Shown here: piece by piece, positions 21,443 through 31,197 of the stretch
Layout: each line of letters starts with the position of its first letter
Numbering within the stretch: the stretch's first letter is position 1
Assembly: GCF_000738265.1 (NCBI RefSeq)
Contig: NZ_JFCQ01000012.1
Location: forward strand, 62,001-126,000
Origin: Corynebacterium jeikeium
Lineage (GTDB): Bacteria; Actinomycetota; Actinomycetes; Mycobacteriales; Mycobacteriaceae
Direction: 5' to 3'
Length of the DNA stretch: 64,000 nucleotides
Program-made: the position numbers and the translations under genes
Notes under the pieces: generated by a model
Told to the model about the DNA's origin: nothing
Databases searched by the model: none
The model's input: the letters and a program-made list of their open reading frames with translations, nothing else

Positions 21443-22903
21443 ATGGATAACTCTGATCAAACCGGCACTCAGCCTGCGGGGGCACAAGCCGCAGGTGCCC
21501 AGCAGAGCCAGGGCGCTCAAGCCGCAGGCGCACAAGCCGCAGGCGCTCAGCCTGCAGCCGCTCAGCCCGCCGGCACTCAGCCCGCCGGCACACGCCGCTC
21601 CGGGCTGCAGCGGTTCCGCAGCTCCGTTGCGATTCGCATGGCGCAACTGGCGACGTGGGCGTCCAAAAAGGCGGGCCGAGGAGCCGGCGGCATGATCGGC
21701 GGCCTGGTCGGCGGGGCAATCGACCCGCAGCTGATGGCAAGCCTCGGCGCGGGCAAAGATGGCAAGAAGCGTCCAACGGTGCTGGTCACGGGCACAAATG
21801 GCAAGTCCACAACCACTCGCATGTTGGCGAGTGCCGTCCGCACGGCTGCGACTGTCTGCACCAATGAGGGTGGCGACAACATGGACGCGGGCGTGATCAG
21901 CGCGCTGCTCGCCGGGCGCGACGCTGACACAGTCGTGCTCGAAGTCGACGAGCTGCACGTCCCCAACATTGCCGAGAAACTAGACGCGGACGTGCTGGTG
22001 CTGCTGAACCTCTCGCGCGACCAGCTAGACCGCGTCGGCGAGATCAACAAGATCGAGCGTGCCCTGCGTGCGTGCGTGGAGGCGCGGCCAAACATGCAGG
22101 TCATCGCTAACTGCGACGACGTTTCCGTTACCTCCGCCGCCTGGGATTCCCCGAACGTCCAGTGGGTCAGCGCTGGCTTCGGCTGGACGGGCGATTCGAC
22201 AAGCTGCCCGCGCACCGAAGGCGCGATCATCCACCGCACTGGCGAGGACGGCGTGGTGGACTGGTTCGCGGCGAAGAAGCTGCCGGACGGGCGCGAATTC
22301 CGCAGGCCAACGCCCGATTGGCGCATCACCGACGAGGGGCTGATCGACGGCGAGGGCACTCTGCACCCGATGAACCTGACGCTCCCGGGCAATGCGAACC
22401 GCGGCAACGCCACCCAGGCCGTCGCCGCCGCCGTGGCTTTGAGCGAGCTTCTCCCCCAACGAATCTCCACCGAACAGGCCATCGCCGCTGCGGAGAAGGT
22501 GGATAACGTCGCGGGCCGCTACTCTGTGGTCCGCTTCGGCAACCACGAGGTCCGCCTGATGCTGGCGAAGAATCCAGCCGGCTGGCAGGAAGCTCTGTCG
22601 ATGGTGGATCGTACCGCCGATAGCCTCGTGATCAGCGTAAACGGCCAGGTCGCCGACGGCCAGGACCTGTCGTGGCTGTGGGATGTGCGCTTCGAAAACT
22701 TCGAGGGCGTGCACGTGGTGGCCGCGGGCGAGCGCGGCACGGATCTGGCGGTCCGCTTGGGCTACGCCTCTGTCGAGCACAACCTGATCAAGGACACGGT
22801 CGAGGCGATCCGTTCTTGCCCGCCCGGCCGCGTGGAGGTCCTGGCGAACTACACGGCGTTCCGCGATTTGAAGCGGGTGCTGGACAAGGAAGGGGATGCG
22901 TAA
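21443..22903 (+). CDS. murT: Lipid II isoglutaminyl synthase, MurT subunit
   Basis: Mur-ligase-like ATPase that, with GatD, amidates the D-Glu of the peptidoglycan stem. P-loop VLVTGTNGKSTTTRMLASAV is at about residue 113, the Mur middle domain follows, and the C-terminal DUF1727 part binds GatD. The first 50 residues are a Gln/Ala/Gly repeat (AQAAGAQQSQGAQAAGAQAA). The zinc-ribbon insertion of typical MurT proteins, with four cysteines, is reduced here to SCPRTEGAIIH followed by a Cys-free stretch. TAAATG joins it to gatD without a gap. Confidence 0.9.
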   Translation: MDNSDQTGTQPAGAQAAGAQQSQGAQAAGAQAAGAQPAAAQPAGTQPAGTRRSGLQRFRSSVAIRMAQLATWASKKAGRGAGGMIGGLVGGAIDPQLMASLGAGKDGKKRPTVLVTGTNGKSTTTRMLASAVRTAATVCTNEGGDNMDAGVISALLAGRDADTVVLEVDELHVPNIAEKLDADVLVLLNLSRDQLDRVGEINKIERALRACVEARPNMQVIANCDDVSVTSAAWDSPNVQWVSAGFGWTGDSTSCPRTEGAIIHRTGEDGVVDWFAAKKLPDGREFRRPTPDWRITDEGLIDGEGTLHPMNLTLPGNANRGNATQAVAAAVALSELLPQRISTEQAIAAAEKVDNVAGRYSVVRFGNHEVRLMLAKNPAGWQEALSMVDRTADSLVISVNGQVADGQDLSWLWDVRFENFEGVHVVAAGERGTDLAVRLGYASVEHNLIKDTVEAIRSCPPGRVEVLANYTAFRDLKRVLDKEGDA

Positions 22904-23725
22904 ATGAGCACCACCGGAGCCGCAGGCGCCACCAAGCCTGCCGACCTGAACATCGGCCTGATCCTGCCCGACGTGCTGGGCACGTATGGCGACGACGGCA
23001 ACGCCCTGGTTCTGCGCCAGCGCGCCCGCATGCGCGGCATTTCCGCGGAGATTCACCCCATCCACCTGGGCGAGCCCGTCCCGGAGACACTCGACGTGTA
23101 CACCGTCGGCGGCGGCGAGGATACCGCGCAGGTTCTGGCCGCAGAGCACCTCATCAGCGACGGCGGCATCGCCCGCGCGGTCGCCGCCGGCCGCCCGGTT
23201 CTGGCTATTTGCGCAGGTCTGCAGGTGTTTGGCCGGTCCTTCACCAGCCATGGTCGCACCGTCGAAGGTCTTGGTCTTATTGACGCCACCACGTCCCAAC
23301 TCGCCGAGCGCATGATCGGCGAGATCGCCTCCACCCCGACAGCCTCCGCTGTGACGGGCGCAGCAGGCCTGACCGAGCCGCTGACGGGGTTCGCCAACCA
23401 CATGGGTGCGACGATCCTGGGCGCGGATGCGGAACCTCTGGGGCGCCTAACCCGTGGCACGGGCAACACTGATAGCCACGGCGCGGAGGCCGCCGGGCTT
23501 TCCGGCGAAGATGCCCACCGGCAGACGCGCGCCGAAGGCGCCGTGCAGGGATCCGTCGTGGCGACGTACATGCACGGCCCCGTGCTGGCCAGGAATCCGC
23601 AGTTGGCGGACTGGCTGCTGGCCCGCGCGATGGGGGTTGCGCTGAACGAGCTCCCCGAGTTCCAAGGTGAGCTGGCGGGGCAATTGGAGCGCGAGGTGGC
23701 GTCGCTAAGAAAGGAACGCCTCTAA
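22904..23725 (+). CDS. gatD: Lipid II isoglutaminyl synthase, glutamine amidotransferase subunit GatD
   Basis: Class I glutaminase supplying ammonia to MurT. The nucleophile elbow is RPVLAICAGLQVFGRSF (Cys near residue 105), the catalytic His lies in VATYMHGPVLARNP (about 228), and the N-terminal YGDDGNALVLRQRARMRG is typical. 273 residues. The ATG directly follows the murT stop, so the two subunits are coupled. Two copies of the dispersed GGCGTC motif lie inside (23281 on the minus strand and 23698 at the 3' end). Confidence 0.92.
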   Translation: MSTTGAAGATKPADLNIGLILPDVLGTYGDDGNALVLRQRARMRGISAEIHPIHLGEPVPETLDVYTVGGGEDTAQVLAAEHLISDGGIARAVAAGRPVLAICAGLQVFGRSFTSHGRTVEGLGLIDATTSQLAERMIGEIASTPTASAVTGAAGLTEPLTGFANHMGATILGADAEPLGRLTRGTGNTDSHGAEAAGLSGEDAHRQTRAEGAVQGSVVATYMHGPVLARNPQLADWLLARAMGVALNELPEFQGELAGQLEREVASLRKERL

Positions 23726-23734
23726 GCGCCTACG

Positions 23735-24457
23735 CTACAGCGCGGTGCGGCCTGCGAAGGCGCGGGACAGGGTGAGCTCGTCGACGAACTCCAAGTCCCC
23801 GCCCATCGGGATCCCCGAGGCCAGGCGCGTGACCGTCAGCCCGGGGAAGTCACGCAGCAGGCGGCCGAGATAGGAGGCCGTCGCCTCACCTTCCGTGTTC
23901 GGGTCGGTGGCGATAATGACTTCGGTGATCTCGGGGGCGGTGTCGTACTCGACGTCGGCGGTGGCACTGGGATCAGCGGTTGCGGACGTGTCGGCGCCGC
24001 CCAGAGAAGCACCGCCACCCTTCGCGGCCCCTTTCGCACCGAGCGCAACGTCCGGCAGCGCCCCGCCGATGCGTTGCACCAGCGGCGTGACGTTCAGCTC
24101 CTTCGGGCCGATGCCGTTCAGCGGGTCAAGCGCCCCGCCGAGCACATGGTAGCGCCCGCGAAACTCTGCGGTGCGCTCGATCACCTGTATATCTTTGGAC
24201 TCTTCGACAACGCAGATGATGCTCTTGTCGCGGTTAGAGTCCGCGCAGATCCGGCACACATCTTCTTGGGAGATGTTGTGGCAGATTCGGCAGAACGTCA
24301 CTCCGCGCTGCAGGCGGCCGAGTGCGCTTTGGAAGCGTTCGATATCCTCCGGCTCCTCGTTCAGCAGGTGCAGCGCGATGCGTTGCGCGCTTTTCGGCCC
24401 GATGCCGGGCAGCCGGGAGAATTCGTCGATGACGTCCTGTAGGGGTCCTTCGAACAA
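23735..24457 (-). CDS. recR: Recombination protein RecR
   Basis: RecFOR-pathway DNA-binding protein. N-terminal helix-hairpin-helix ([17 protein letters not shown]), zinc finger [19 protein letters not shown] with four cysteines (about 56-74), then a Toprim domain ([17 protein letters not shown]). At 240 residues it is about 40 longer than usual because of a Gly/Ala/Ser/Thr insert around 140-175 within Toprim. TTG start is likely ([15 protein letters not shown] upstream). Head-to-head stop with gatD; ybaB lies 30 bp upstream on the same strand. Confidence 0.95.
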   Translation of the reverse strand: MFEGPLQDVIDEFSRLPGIGPKSAQRIALHLLNEEPEDIERFQSALGRLQRGVTFCRICHNISQEDVCRICADSNRDKSIICVVEESKDIQVIERTAEFRGRYHVLGGALDPLNGIGPKELNVTPLVQRIGGALPDVALGAKGAAKGGGASLGGADTSATADPSATADVEYDTAPEITEVIIATDPNTEGEATASYLGRLLRDFPGLTVTRLASGIPMGGDLEFVDELTLSRAFAGRTAL

Positions 24458-24487
24458 CTAGGTCTCTCTTTGAACTTGCAGAAAGTT

Positions 24488-24802
24488 TTAGAAGCCCAGG
24501 CCACCCATGCCCTGGGACAGCGGGCCCATCTTCTCCTCGGCGAGGGTCTGCAGCTTCTGGTTAGCGTCCTTGAATGCGCCGAGCAGCAGGTCCTTCAGGG
24601 TGTCGATGTCCTCGGGGTCGACGATCTTCGGGTCGATCTCCATGTCGGTGACCTCACCGGTGCCTGCGATGGAGATGGTGACCAGGCCGTTGCCAGCCTC
24701 GCCCTTGACGGTGGAAGCTGCGATCTCGCGCTGTGCTTCCTGCAGCTGTGCCTGCATCTGCTGGGCCTGCTGCATCAGTTGGTTCATATCTGGCTGGGTC
24801 AT
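24488..24802 (-). CDS. ybaB: YbaB/EbfC nucleoid-associated protein
   Basis: 104-residue DNA-binding dimer. MNQLMQQAQQMQAQLQEAQ is the usual N-terminal helix, followed by VKGEAGNGLVTISIAGTGEVTDMEIDP and a C-terminal helix with LLLGAFKDANQKLQ. I start at the ATG giving MTQPDMNQ with AAAGG upstream. The order dnaX-ybaB-recR is conserved across bacteria and supports all three calls. Confidence 0.92.
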   Translation of the reverse strand: MTQPDMNQLMQQAQQMQAQLQEAQREIAASTVKGEAGNGLVTISIAGTGEVTDMEIDPKIVDPEDIDTLKDLLLGAFKDANQKLQTLAEEKMGPLSQGMGGLGF

Positions 24803-24912
24803 GTTCTTAACCTTTCGTCGGCTTTTGTTGGCTTTGTTCTTCCACAACTGTACCGGTCGGCCCGGACAGGCGCGTTAGGCGCTGTCGCGTGTGGGCGGCG
24901 CGCTGTTCACGC

Positions 24913-27774
24913 TTAGCGAACTCGCTCCGCGCCGAGGCTCTTTTCGATCAGTTCACCTGCGATTTCCAGCGGCGTGCGGTGGTCGCGCTGCCCGGGCGCG
25001 CTCTCTAGGTCGGCGAGCAGCTCGTCGCGTTCCCTCTGCTCATTTCTTTGGGACGCCCCCTCGTCCCCACCAGCAACCGTTTCAGCCTGGGGCTGGCGGT
25101 GTGCGGCCTGGGACATGGGACCTTCCGTCCGGCCGGTCGGGCCGGTCGAGCCGGTCGGGCCAGTCTGCTCGGACGGTTCGGGAGGCAACGGAACGTCGGC
25201 GGCATAGCCGGGGTCGGCGGCTGCGTTGGTGCCAGCGGCTGCGCCGCCATTCCAGTTGTCGACGGGTCCGTCTCCGTAGGCATCAACTGGCGGCTCGTCG
25301 GGTAGGGGCACGCCGTTGAAGCCGTTCTCCATGTTGTATTTCTTGCGTGCCTTGGCGCGTTCAGCGCGGGCGCGCCAGCCGGAGTTCGGATCTTCCTGCG
25401 AGTCAGCCTGGTTGGCGTTGGTCGCCGTCCCAGCCCCAGCACCAGTTCCAGTGCCATTCCCAGTACCAGCGCCAGCTCTTGCACCTTTGCCTGCTGCGCC
25501 TGCGTTGCGGTGGGAGTGCGAAGCCTTGCGCATGGCTTCTTCCATCGCGCGGGCGCGCTCCAGGGCACTGCTGGCTGCACTGCGGGAGGCCGCTACGTCC
25601 ATCGGGGTTTCCGCTGGCACGGGGTTCACCGGTGTGGAGGCTGGCGTTGGTCCCTCACCGGCGGTGGGCTGTGCCGCCGCCGGTTCAGATTTTCCCGGCT
25701 CATCACCTCCCGTGGATTCATTGCTCCCGGCCGCTTCAGCAGCTCCGGTGGCTCCGGCAGCTTCGGCGGCTCCGTTTGAACCAGCGCCGATAGCTTCGTC
25801 GCCGACGAAGACGACGATGCGGGCGGTGTTCCCTGTGACGTCCTTGATCGCCCGAGCATAGGCTTCCGCGTTCTTCTGCTCGCTGACCAGTCGCGCCAGC
25901 GAACCGGTGTGGTGGTCAACGTGGATCTCGCCTGGGTTGGGCTGGGTCGAACGAAGCGTGGCACCACGGAGGGCAATCCAGGCGCTTAGATCCTGGTCAT
26001 GGATGGCTTCCATGACGCGACCCCAGGTTTCAGAGTCGATCGTGGCGGCCTTAGCCGGTGCGGACGCGGACTGTGCGGACGCGGACTGTGCGGACGCAGA
26101 CTTGGCGGATTCTGCCGGTACGGACGCCTCCTGGGACGCGGCCTCCGCAGGCGCAGACTCCGCAGCGCTGGCCTGGCGGTGACGCTGCAAGATGTCGCGA
26201 GCCCGGCGCGCCTCAGCGATGGCCGGGGATTCCTGCTCTGGGGAAGTTTCCGCTGCCGCTGCTACAGCCTCCATTGTCGCTGCGGACTTCGCCTCTTGAG
26301 GCTGGGACTGCTCCGTGACGGGAGTCTGCCCCGCGGCCGAGGATTCAGCAGCTCGCGCCGGCTCGGCGTTCTGGGGCTCGGCGTTCTGGGGTTCGGCGTT
26401 CTGCGGCGCGGCGTTCTGGGGCTCAGCCTGGGGCACGGCCTTCCTTCGACGCGCGAACATCTCCGCACGGCTGCCGCGCACGCCAGTGTCGACGCTCGTG
26501 CGCGAGCCTGAACCCGCACCTGCGCCAGTGCCAGCACCGCTGGCGCCCGCGCCCATTCCCGAGCTAGCCACGGCACCAGGCAAAGCACCCACGCCGCCAC
26601 CAGCACCCGCAGCACCAGCTCCGCCGTGCCCCTTCTCCAGGGCCTCCACCCGCTGCGCCAGCGCTTCTACCGTCATGCCTGCGGCGGGCAGCGCCATGCG
26701 AGCACACAGGATCTCCAGCAACAGTCGCGGTGCCGTGGCGCCACGCATGTGCGCCAGCCCCTCGTTCACGAGGGACGCGCACCGCGTCAGCGTCGCCTGC
26801 CCCAGCTTCTGCGCCTGCTCGCGCAGCACGTCGCGGGATTCCTCCGGCGCATTAACCAACCCTCGGTCGAAGGCATCCGGCACGGCCTGCACCACCAGCA
26901 GATCGCGGAAGCGATCCAGCAGATCCTCGCCGAAGCGACGCGGGTCGTAGCCCGCGTCAATCACCTCGTCGACCACGGCGAACAGCGCCGCAGAGTCATG
27001 CTCCGCCAGCGCATCCACCGCGCGGTCGATCAGGGTGGAATCCGTAACACCCAGCAGGGCCAGCGCACGGTTGTACGTCACCCCCTCCGGACCAGCGCCG
27101 GCCAGCAGCTGGTCCATAATCGACAGCGAGTCACGCGGCGAGCCACCACCCGCGCGGATGACCAGCGGATACACGGCATCTTCCACCGGCACCCCCTCGC
27201 CGGACACCACCGATTCCAGCAGCCCGCGCATATCTGGCGGAGCCAACAGTCGGAACGGGTAATTGTGGGTTCGGGAACGGATCGTCTGCAGCAGCTTCTC
27301 CGGCTCCGTCGTCGCGAAGATGAAGATCAGGTGCTCCGGCGGCTCCTCCACGATCTTCAGCAGCGCGTTGAAGCCTGCCGTGGAGATCATGTGCGCCTCG
27401 TCGATAATGAACACCCGGTAGCGCGATTCCGCAGGCGCATAGAAGGCGCGTTCGCGCAGCTCGCGCATGTCGTCCACGCCGTTGTGCGTGGCGGCGTCCA
27501 GCTCCGTAACGTCCAGGTTCCCCGGCCCGCCAGGAGCCAGCGATACGCAGGATTCGCACTTTCCGCAGGGCATGGACGTCGGCCCTTCCACGCAGTTCAG
27601 CGACCGCGCCAGAATGCGCGCCGACGACGTCTTGCCACAGCCGCGCGGCCCGGAGAACAGGTACGCGTGGTTGATCCGCCCGCTGTCCAGCGCCACCGAC
27701 AACGGCTCGGTCACGTGAGATTGCCCCACGACCTCGGCAAACGTCGCCGGACGATATTTCCTATAAAGTGCCAC
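24913..27774 (-). CDS. dnaX: DNA polymerase III subunit gamma/tau
   Basis: Clamp-loader ATPase. MALYRKYRPATFAEVVGQ at the start, Walker A GPRGCGKTSSARI near 43, zinc cysteines MPCGKCESC near 70, Walker B VFIIDEAHM and sensor FATTEPEKLL are all present. 953 residues is long; the excess is tandem-repeat linker, for instance QNAEPQNAEPQNAE and SAQSASAQSASA around 450-570, and Gly/Thr-rich stretches near 800. A conserved block resumes around 590 (AWIALRGATLRSTQPNPGEI). No frameshift heptamer was identified. Confidence 0.95.
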   Translation of the reverse strand: MALYRKYRPATFAEVVGQSHVTEPLSVALDSGRINHAYLFSGPRGCGKTSSARILARSLNCVEGPTSMPCGKCESCVSLAPGGPGNLDVTELDAATHNGVDDMRELRERAFYAPAESRYRVFIIDEAHMISTAGFNALLKIVEEPPEHLIFIFATTEPEKLLQTIRSRTHNYPFRLLAPPDMRGLLESVVSGEGVPVEDAVYPLVIRAGGGSPRDSLSIMDQLLAGAGPEGVTYNRALALLGVTDSTLIDRAVDALAEHDSAALFAVVDEVIDAGYDPRRFGEDLLDRFRDLLVVQAVPDAFDRGLVNAPEESRDVLREQAQKLGQATLTRCASLVNEGLAHMRGATAPRLLLEILCARMALPAAGMTVEALAQRVEALEKGHGGAGAAGAGGGVGALPGAVASSGMGAGASGAGTGAGAGSGSRTSVDTGVRGSRAEMFARRRKAVPQAEPQNAAPQNAEPQNAEPQNAEPARAAESSAAGQTPVTEQSQPQEAKSAATMEAVAAAAETSPEQESPAIAEARRARDILQRHRQASAAESAPAEAASQEASVPAESAKSASAQSASAQSASAPAKAATIDSETWGRVMEAIHDQDLSAWIALRGATLRSTQPNPGEIHVDHHTGSLARLVSEQKNAEAYARAIKDVTGNTARIVVFVGDEAIGAGSNGAAEAAGATGAAEAAGSNESTGGDEPGKSEPAAAQPTAGEGPTPASTPVNPVPAETPMDVAASRSAASSALERARAMEEAMRKASHSHRNAGAAGKGARAGAGTGNGTGTGAGAGTATNANQADSQEDPNSGWRARAERAKARKKYNMENGFNGVPLPDEPPVDAYGDGPVDNWNGGAAAGTNAAADPGYAADVPLPPEPSEQTGPTGSTGPTGRTEGPMSQAAHRQPQAETVAGGDEGASQRNEQRERDELLADLESAPGQRDHRTPLEIAGELIEKSLGAERVR

Positions 27775-27818
27775 GAACCTACCCTACATTCCGCTGAGGA
27801 CGACCAGTTGCGGTTGCC

Positions 27819-28526
27819 TTAGCGCCAGATGTTGTTGATATTGACGCCCTCACGCACCAACCGCTCCTGCACCGCAGCCACACCGGCCGTCTGCGCTAGT
27901 TCAGCTTCCTCGTCGGTGAGCATCACCAGTTGCGCGACGATCGTCAGCCGGCCGGGGTGGGTGAACTCCACGTCCGTGTCGCCTTCCTTCGAGTGGCGGC
28001 TCGCGCCGCCGGAGGTGACTTCGTGGACGTGCGGCACACCGTCGTCCCATACATAGGGAACCACCAGCAGGCCGTTGCGGGCGGTGATCTTCCGCTCGGA
28101 ATCCGCATCCATCTGCTGCACCACATTCGGCAGCAAGGTGCCCGGCTGTGGCGGCCAGTGGCCGGGGTCCTGGGAGATCATCGAGGCCGCATGTGTCAGC
28201 AGGTCGGCGGCGGTATCGTTGTGCCCGCTGACCACTGTCAGCAGCTCAACGCGCAGGTCGGAGCCATCTTCTGTTTCCAGTCCCGATTCCAATCGCCCCG
28301 CGTCGATGGTCATGGCCACCGTCTCCGCTAGCACGGCTTCATCGCCGCTCTCCGCGGATCCAGCGCCACCCTCCTGGGGTGTGTGGTTCTGGCCCGTGGG
28401 GGCGTCACCAAGAAACACCTCGGCGACAGCGAACTCGGGGAAGGAATCGCCGATCCTGCGACGCGCGATGGTCGGCTCGCCGGGCAGTAAGCCCTGGACC
28501 CAGACGAATGTTTCCTCGGTGTTGAT
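27819..28526 (-). CDS. SUFU-domain protein, apparent ATC start
   Basis: Soluble protein whose end, VMLTDEEAELAQTAGVAAVQ followed by RLVREGVNINNIW, resembles the end of bacterial suppressor-of-fused (SUFU) domains; function unknown. The frame opens right after the aspT stop. Between that stop and residue 37 there is no ATG, GTG or TTG, yet GGAGGAGG sits 5 nt before an in-frame ATC (28526-28524), giving 235 residues beginning INTEETFVWVQGLLPGEP. The first normal start, GTG at 28418, would cut a plausible N-terminus and lacks a binding site. 18 bp after aspT, so probably coupled to it. Confidence 0.65.
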   Translation of the reverse strand: MNTEETFVWVQGLLPGEPTIARRRIGDSFPEFAVAEVFLGDAPTGQNHTPQEGGAGSAESGDEAVLAETVAMTIDAGRLESGLETEDGSDLRVELLTVVSGHNDTAADLLTHAASMISQDPGHWPPQPGTLLPNVVQQMDADSERKITARNGLLVVPYVWDDGVPHVHEVTSGGASRHSKEGDTDVEFTHPGRLTIVAQLVMLTDEEAELAQTAGVAAVQERLVREGVNINNIWR

Positions 28527-28544
28527 GGCGACCTCCTCCCGTGT

Positions 28545-29828
28545 CTAGCGCTGGCCCGCGGCGTGCTCGACCATCTCGATCGCGGCGTAGAGCACGCAGG
28601 TGGCAAAGCCCTCCATGGCGATCTCCAGCTGTTCGATCGTCGGCATGGACGGCGCCAGGCGCAGGTTGCGATCGTTCGGATCCTGCTTCAGCGGGTAGGT
28701 GGAGCCCGCGGCGGTCAGGGCCACGCCGGCCTTCTTCGCCAGCTCCACAACGCGGGAGGCAGTGCCGTCCAGCAGATTCACGGAGATGAAGTAGCCACCT
28801 TCCGGGACGGTCCACTCGGCGACGTTGGCCTCGCCCAGGCGCCGCTCCAGGATCTCCACCACGCGGGTAAACTTCGGCCCCAGGGAGCCCGCGTGCTTGC
28901 GCATGAGGTCGCGCACGCCCTCGGCATCCTTCAGGTACTGCAGGTGGGCCAGCTGGTTGACCTTGTTCGGACCAATGCCACGCACGTTGGCGATCTTCTT
29001 GTACCACTCCAGGTTCTCCGTGGAGGAAGCGAAGAAGGCCAGACCCGCGCCTGCGAAAGTGATCTTAGAGGTGGAGGACATGGCCCAGAAACGGTTCGGG
29101 TTGCCCGCCTTTTCGGCGACGTCGAGGATGTTGATGATCTCCGGGAACTCGCCGGTCAGCGTGTGTACCGCGTAGGCGTTATCCCAGACGATGCGGAAGT
29201 CCGGGGCGCCGGTTTCCATCGCAGCCAGCGCCTCGGCGGTCTGCTGCGAGTACGTCACGCCCGTCGGGTTGGCGAACATCGGCACGGCCCACATGCCCTT
29301 CACTGCCGGGTCCTTCGCCAACTCGCGAACCTGGTCCATGTCGGGGCCTTCGTCGGTCATATCAACGGTCAGCATCTCGAAGCCAAACAGCTCGGTGATG
29401 GAGTGGTGGCGGTCGTAGCCCGGCACGGGGCAGATCCACTTCAGCTTCTCCTCGGCCGACCACGGGCGCTCGGAATCGTTGGTGCCGAAGGTGTAGGCCC
29501 AGTTGATCAGGTCGAACATGATGTTCAGGCTGGAGGCATCACCGGCGATGACGTTATCCACCGGCAGCCCCAAGACGTCCGCCCACAGCTGACGGACCTC
29601 CGTCAGGCCAACGCCACCGCCGTAGTTGCGCACGTCAACCCCGGAGGGCGAGGTGAAGTTCTCCCCCGGCAGGCTCAGCAGATCCACCGAGAAATCCAGC
29701 TGCTCCGCCGACGGCTTACCGCGCGTGAGGTCGAGGTTCAGACCCTTGGAGTGAAGCTCTTCATAAGCCTGACGGACATCCTCCTTCATGCTGAGGAGGA
29801 GTTCGGCGTTGACGTTATCGATATTCAT
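28545..29828 (-). CDS. aspT: Aspartate aminotransferase, type Ic (AspT-like)
   Basis: PLP enzyme interconverting aspartate and 2-oxoglutarate with oxaloacetate and glutamate. LDLTRGKPSAEQLDFS at the N-terminus, WDNAYAVHTLT with cofactor-binding Asp/Tyr, and SSTSKITFAGAG with the Schiff-base Lys (about residue 250) match the distinctive corynebacterial/actinobacterial AspT. 427 residues from the ATG at 29828, which has GGGAGAG upstream. It supplies aspartate for the lysC-asd pathway elsewhere in the window. Confidence 0.92.
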   Translation of the reverse strand: MNIDNVNAELLLSMKEDVRQAYEELHSKGLNLDLTRGKPSAEQLDFSVDLLSLPGENFTSPSGVDVRNYGGGVGLTEVRQLWADVLGLPVDNVIAGDASSLNIMFDLINWAYTFGTNDSERPWSAEEKLKWICPVPGYDRHHSITELFGFEMLTVDMTDEGPDMDQVRELAKDPAVKGMWAVPMFANPTGVTYSQQTAEALAAMETGAPDFRIVWDNAYAVHTLTGEFPEIINILDVAEKAGNPNRFWAMSSTSKITFAGAGLAFFASSTENLEWYKKIANVRGIGPNKVNQLAHLQYLKDAEGVRDLMRKHAGSLGPKFTRVVEILERRLGEANVAEWTVPEGGYFISVNLLDGTASRVVELAKKAGVALTAAGSTYPLKQDPNDRNLRLAPSMPTIEQLEIAMEGFATCVLYAAIEMVEHAAGQR

Positions 29829-30114
29829 ATGCAGTCTCTCCCGCTTGTGGCGTGCTGGGCTAGCCATCGGTGTGGCTTTCTTTCTGCAAGTCTAACCGAA
29901 GCCCCGGACAGCGCGCCCCGGCGCTGTGGGCGCCGCGGCCCCGGCGATCCGCACCACCGCTACCTGCAGGCGGCACCGCCGAGCGCTAGGATATCGACGA
30001 GTTGAAGCGCACAAGCATGCCCTAGCGCCCTCCCGCGCCCCGCGCGCACTACCCGTGCACTGCCCACGCACTGCCCGCGCACCGTCTGTCGGATTGAGTT
30101 GGAAAGGATCCACC

Positions 30115-31158
30115 ATGGCACACACACCACCCAACCGAATCCGGGTACCCGTCGAACGCGCCATCCGTGAATGTCGCCTTTACGTGCAGGGCAAGCAGTA
30201 CCCAGGCCAGGCGAACTACGCCACGGCGCTGAAAGACATTGAAGCGCTGTCGGACGGCACCAGCAAGGACTTCGTCCTGGTCGACCTGGAGGAACCCTCC
30301 GAGGAGCAGATGACGAAGGTGGCCCAGCGCTACGACGTCGACGAGCTCATCGTCGAGGATGCCGTCAACGCCCACCAGCGCGCCAAGCTGGAGCGCTACG
30401 AAGATCAGCTGTTCACGGTCGTCCGTTCTGTGCGCTACGCGGGCAACAAGGACCTGGTCGACCGGCGCGACATCATTCAGACCGGCGAGGTGCAGATGGT
30501 CATCGGTCGGAAGTTCATCATCGTCGTGTCCCACGGCACGGATCTGCCCAACCCGGAAAGGCGTCTAGAGCAGGCGCCGGAGCTGCGCAGCAAGGGGCCG
30601 CTGTCGATTGCCTGGGCGATCACCGACTACCTCGTCGACGAATACACGCGCATTGCGGAGGCTCTGGAAGACCGAGTTGATGGACTGGAAGAGGAAGTCT
30701 TCACCCTCGGCGCGGAGTTCGACATCGAGAATATCTACGTCCTCAAGCGCGAGATCCTGGAGATGCGCCACGCCATCGACCCCCTGATCCCCGCCCTGCG
30801 CGCGCTGATCGACAACCACAAGGATCTAACGTCGAAGCAGATCAGAGCGTTCTTCCGCGATGTTTTGGACCACGCCATGCTGGCCAAGGACAGGATCGAT
30901 TCTTTCGACGAGCGCCTGACTTCCCTTATTCACGCGGGTTCGGCGATCATTTCTTTGCGTCAAAACCAGGATATGCGCACGATTTCCGCGGTCGTCGGTA
31001 TGGCCGCTGCCCCTACGATGATTGCGGGTGTGTACGGCATGAACTTCGAAAACATGCCGGAGCTGCAGTGGCACTACGCCTACTACGTCTGCCTGGCCGC
31101 GATGGTCGGCGTGGTTGTGCTGATGTGGTGGTGGTTCAAGCGCAATAACTGGCTGTAG
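30115..31158 (+). CDS. corA: CorA-type magnesium/cobalt channel
   Basis: Pentameric divalent-cation channel. The signature YGMNFENMPEL lies at the end of the first of two C-terminal helices, and the protein ends WWWFKRNNWL, the positively charged CorA tail. A long cytoplasmic helical domain precedes it. 347 residues from the ATG at 30115 with GGAAAGG upstream; the open frame extends 190 bp further up but in GC-rich low-complexity sequence. Confidence 0.93.
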   Translation: MAHTPPNRIRVPVERAIRECRLYVQGKQYPGQANYATALKDIEALSDGTSKDFVLVDLEEPSEEQMTKVAQRYDVDELIVEDAVNAHQRAKLERYEDQLFTVVRSVRYAGNKDLVDRRDIIQTGEVQMVIGRKFIIVVSHGTDLPNPERRLEQAPELRSKGPLSIAWAITDYLVDEYTRIAEALEDRVDGLEEEVFTLGAEFDIENIYVLKREILEMRHAIDPLIPALRALIDNHKDLTSKQIRAFFRDVLDHAMLAKDRIDSFDERLTSLIHAGSAIISLRQNQDMRTISAVVGMAAAPTMIAGVYGMNFENMPELQWHYAYYVCLAAMVGVVVLMWWWFKRNNWL

Positions 31159-31197
31159 CGCGGGCACCGAAGCGGGCACAGCGCGGGCATAAAAAAA

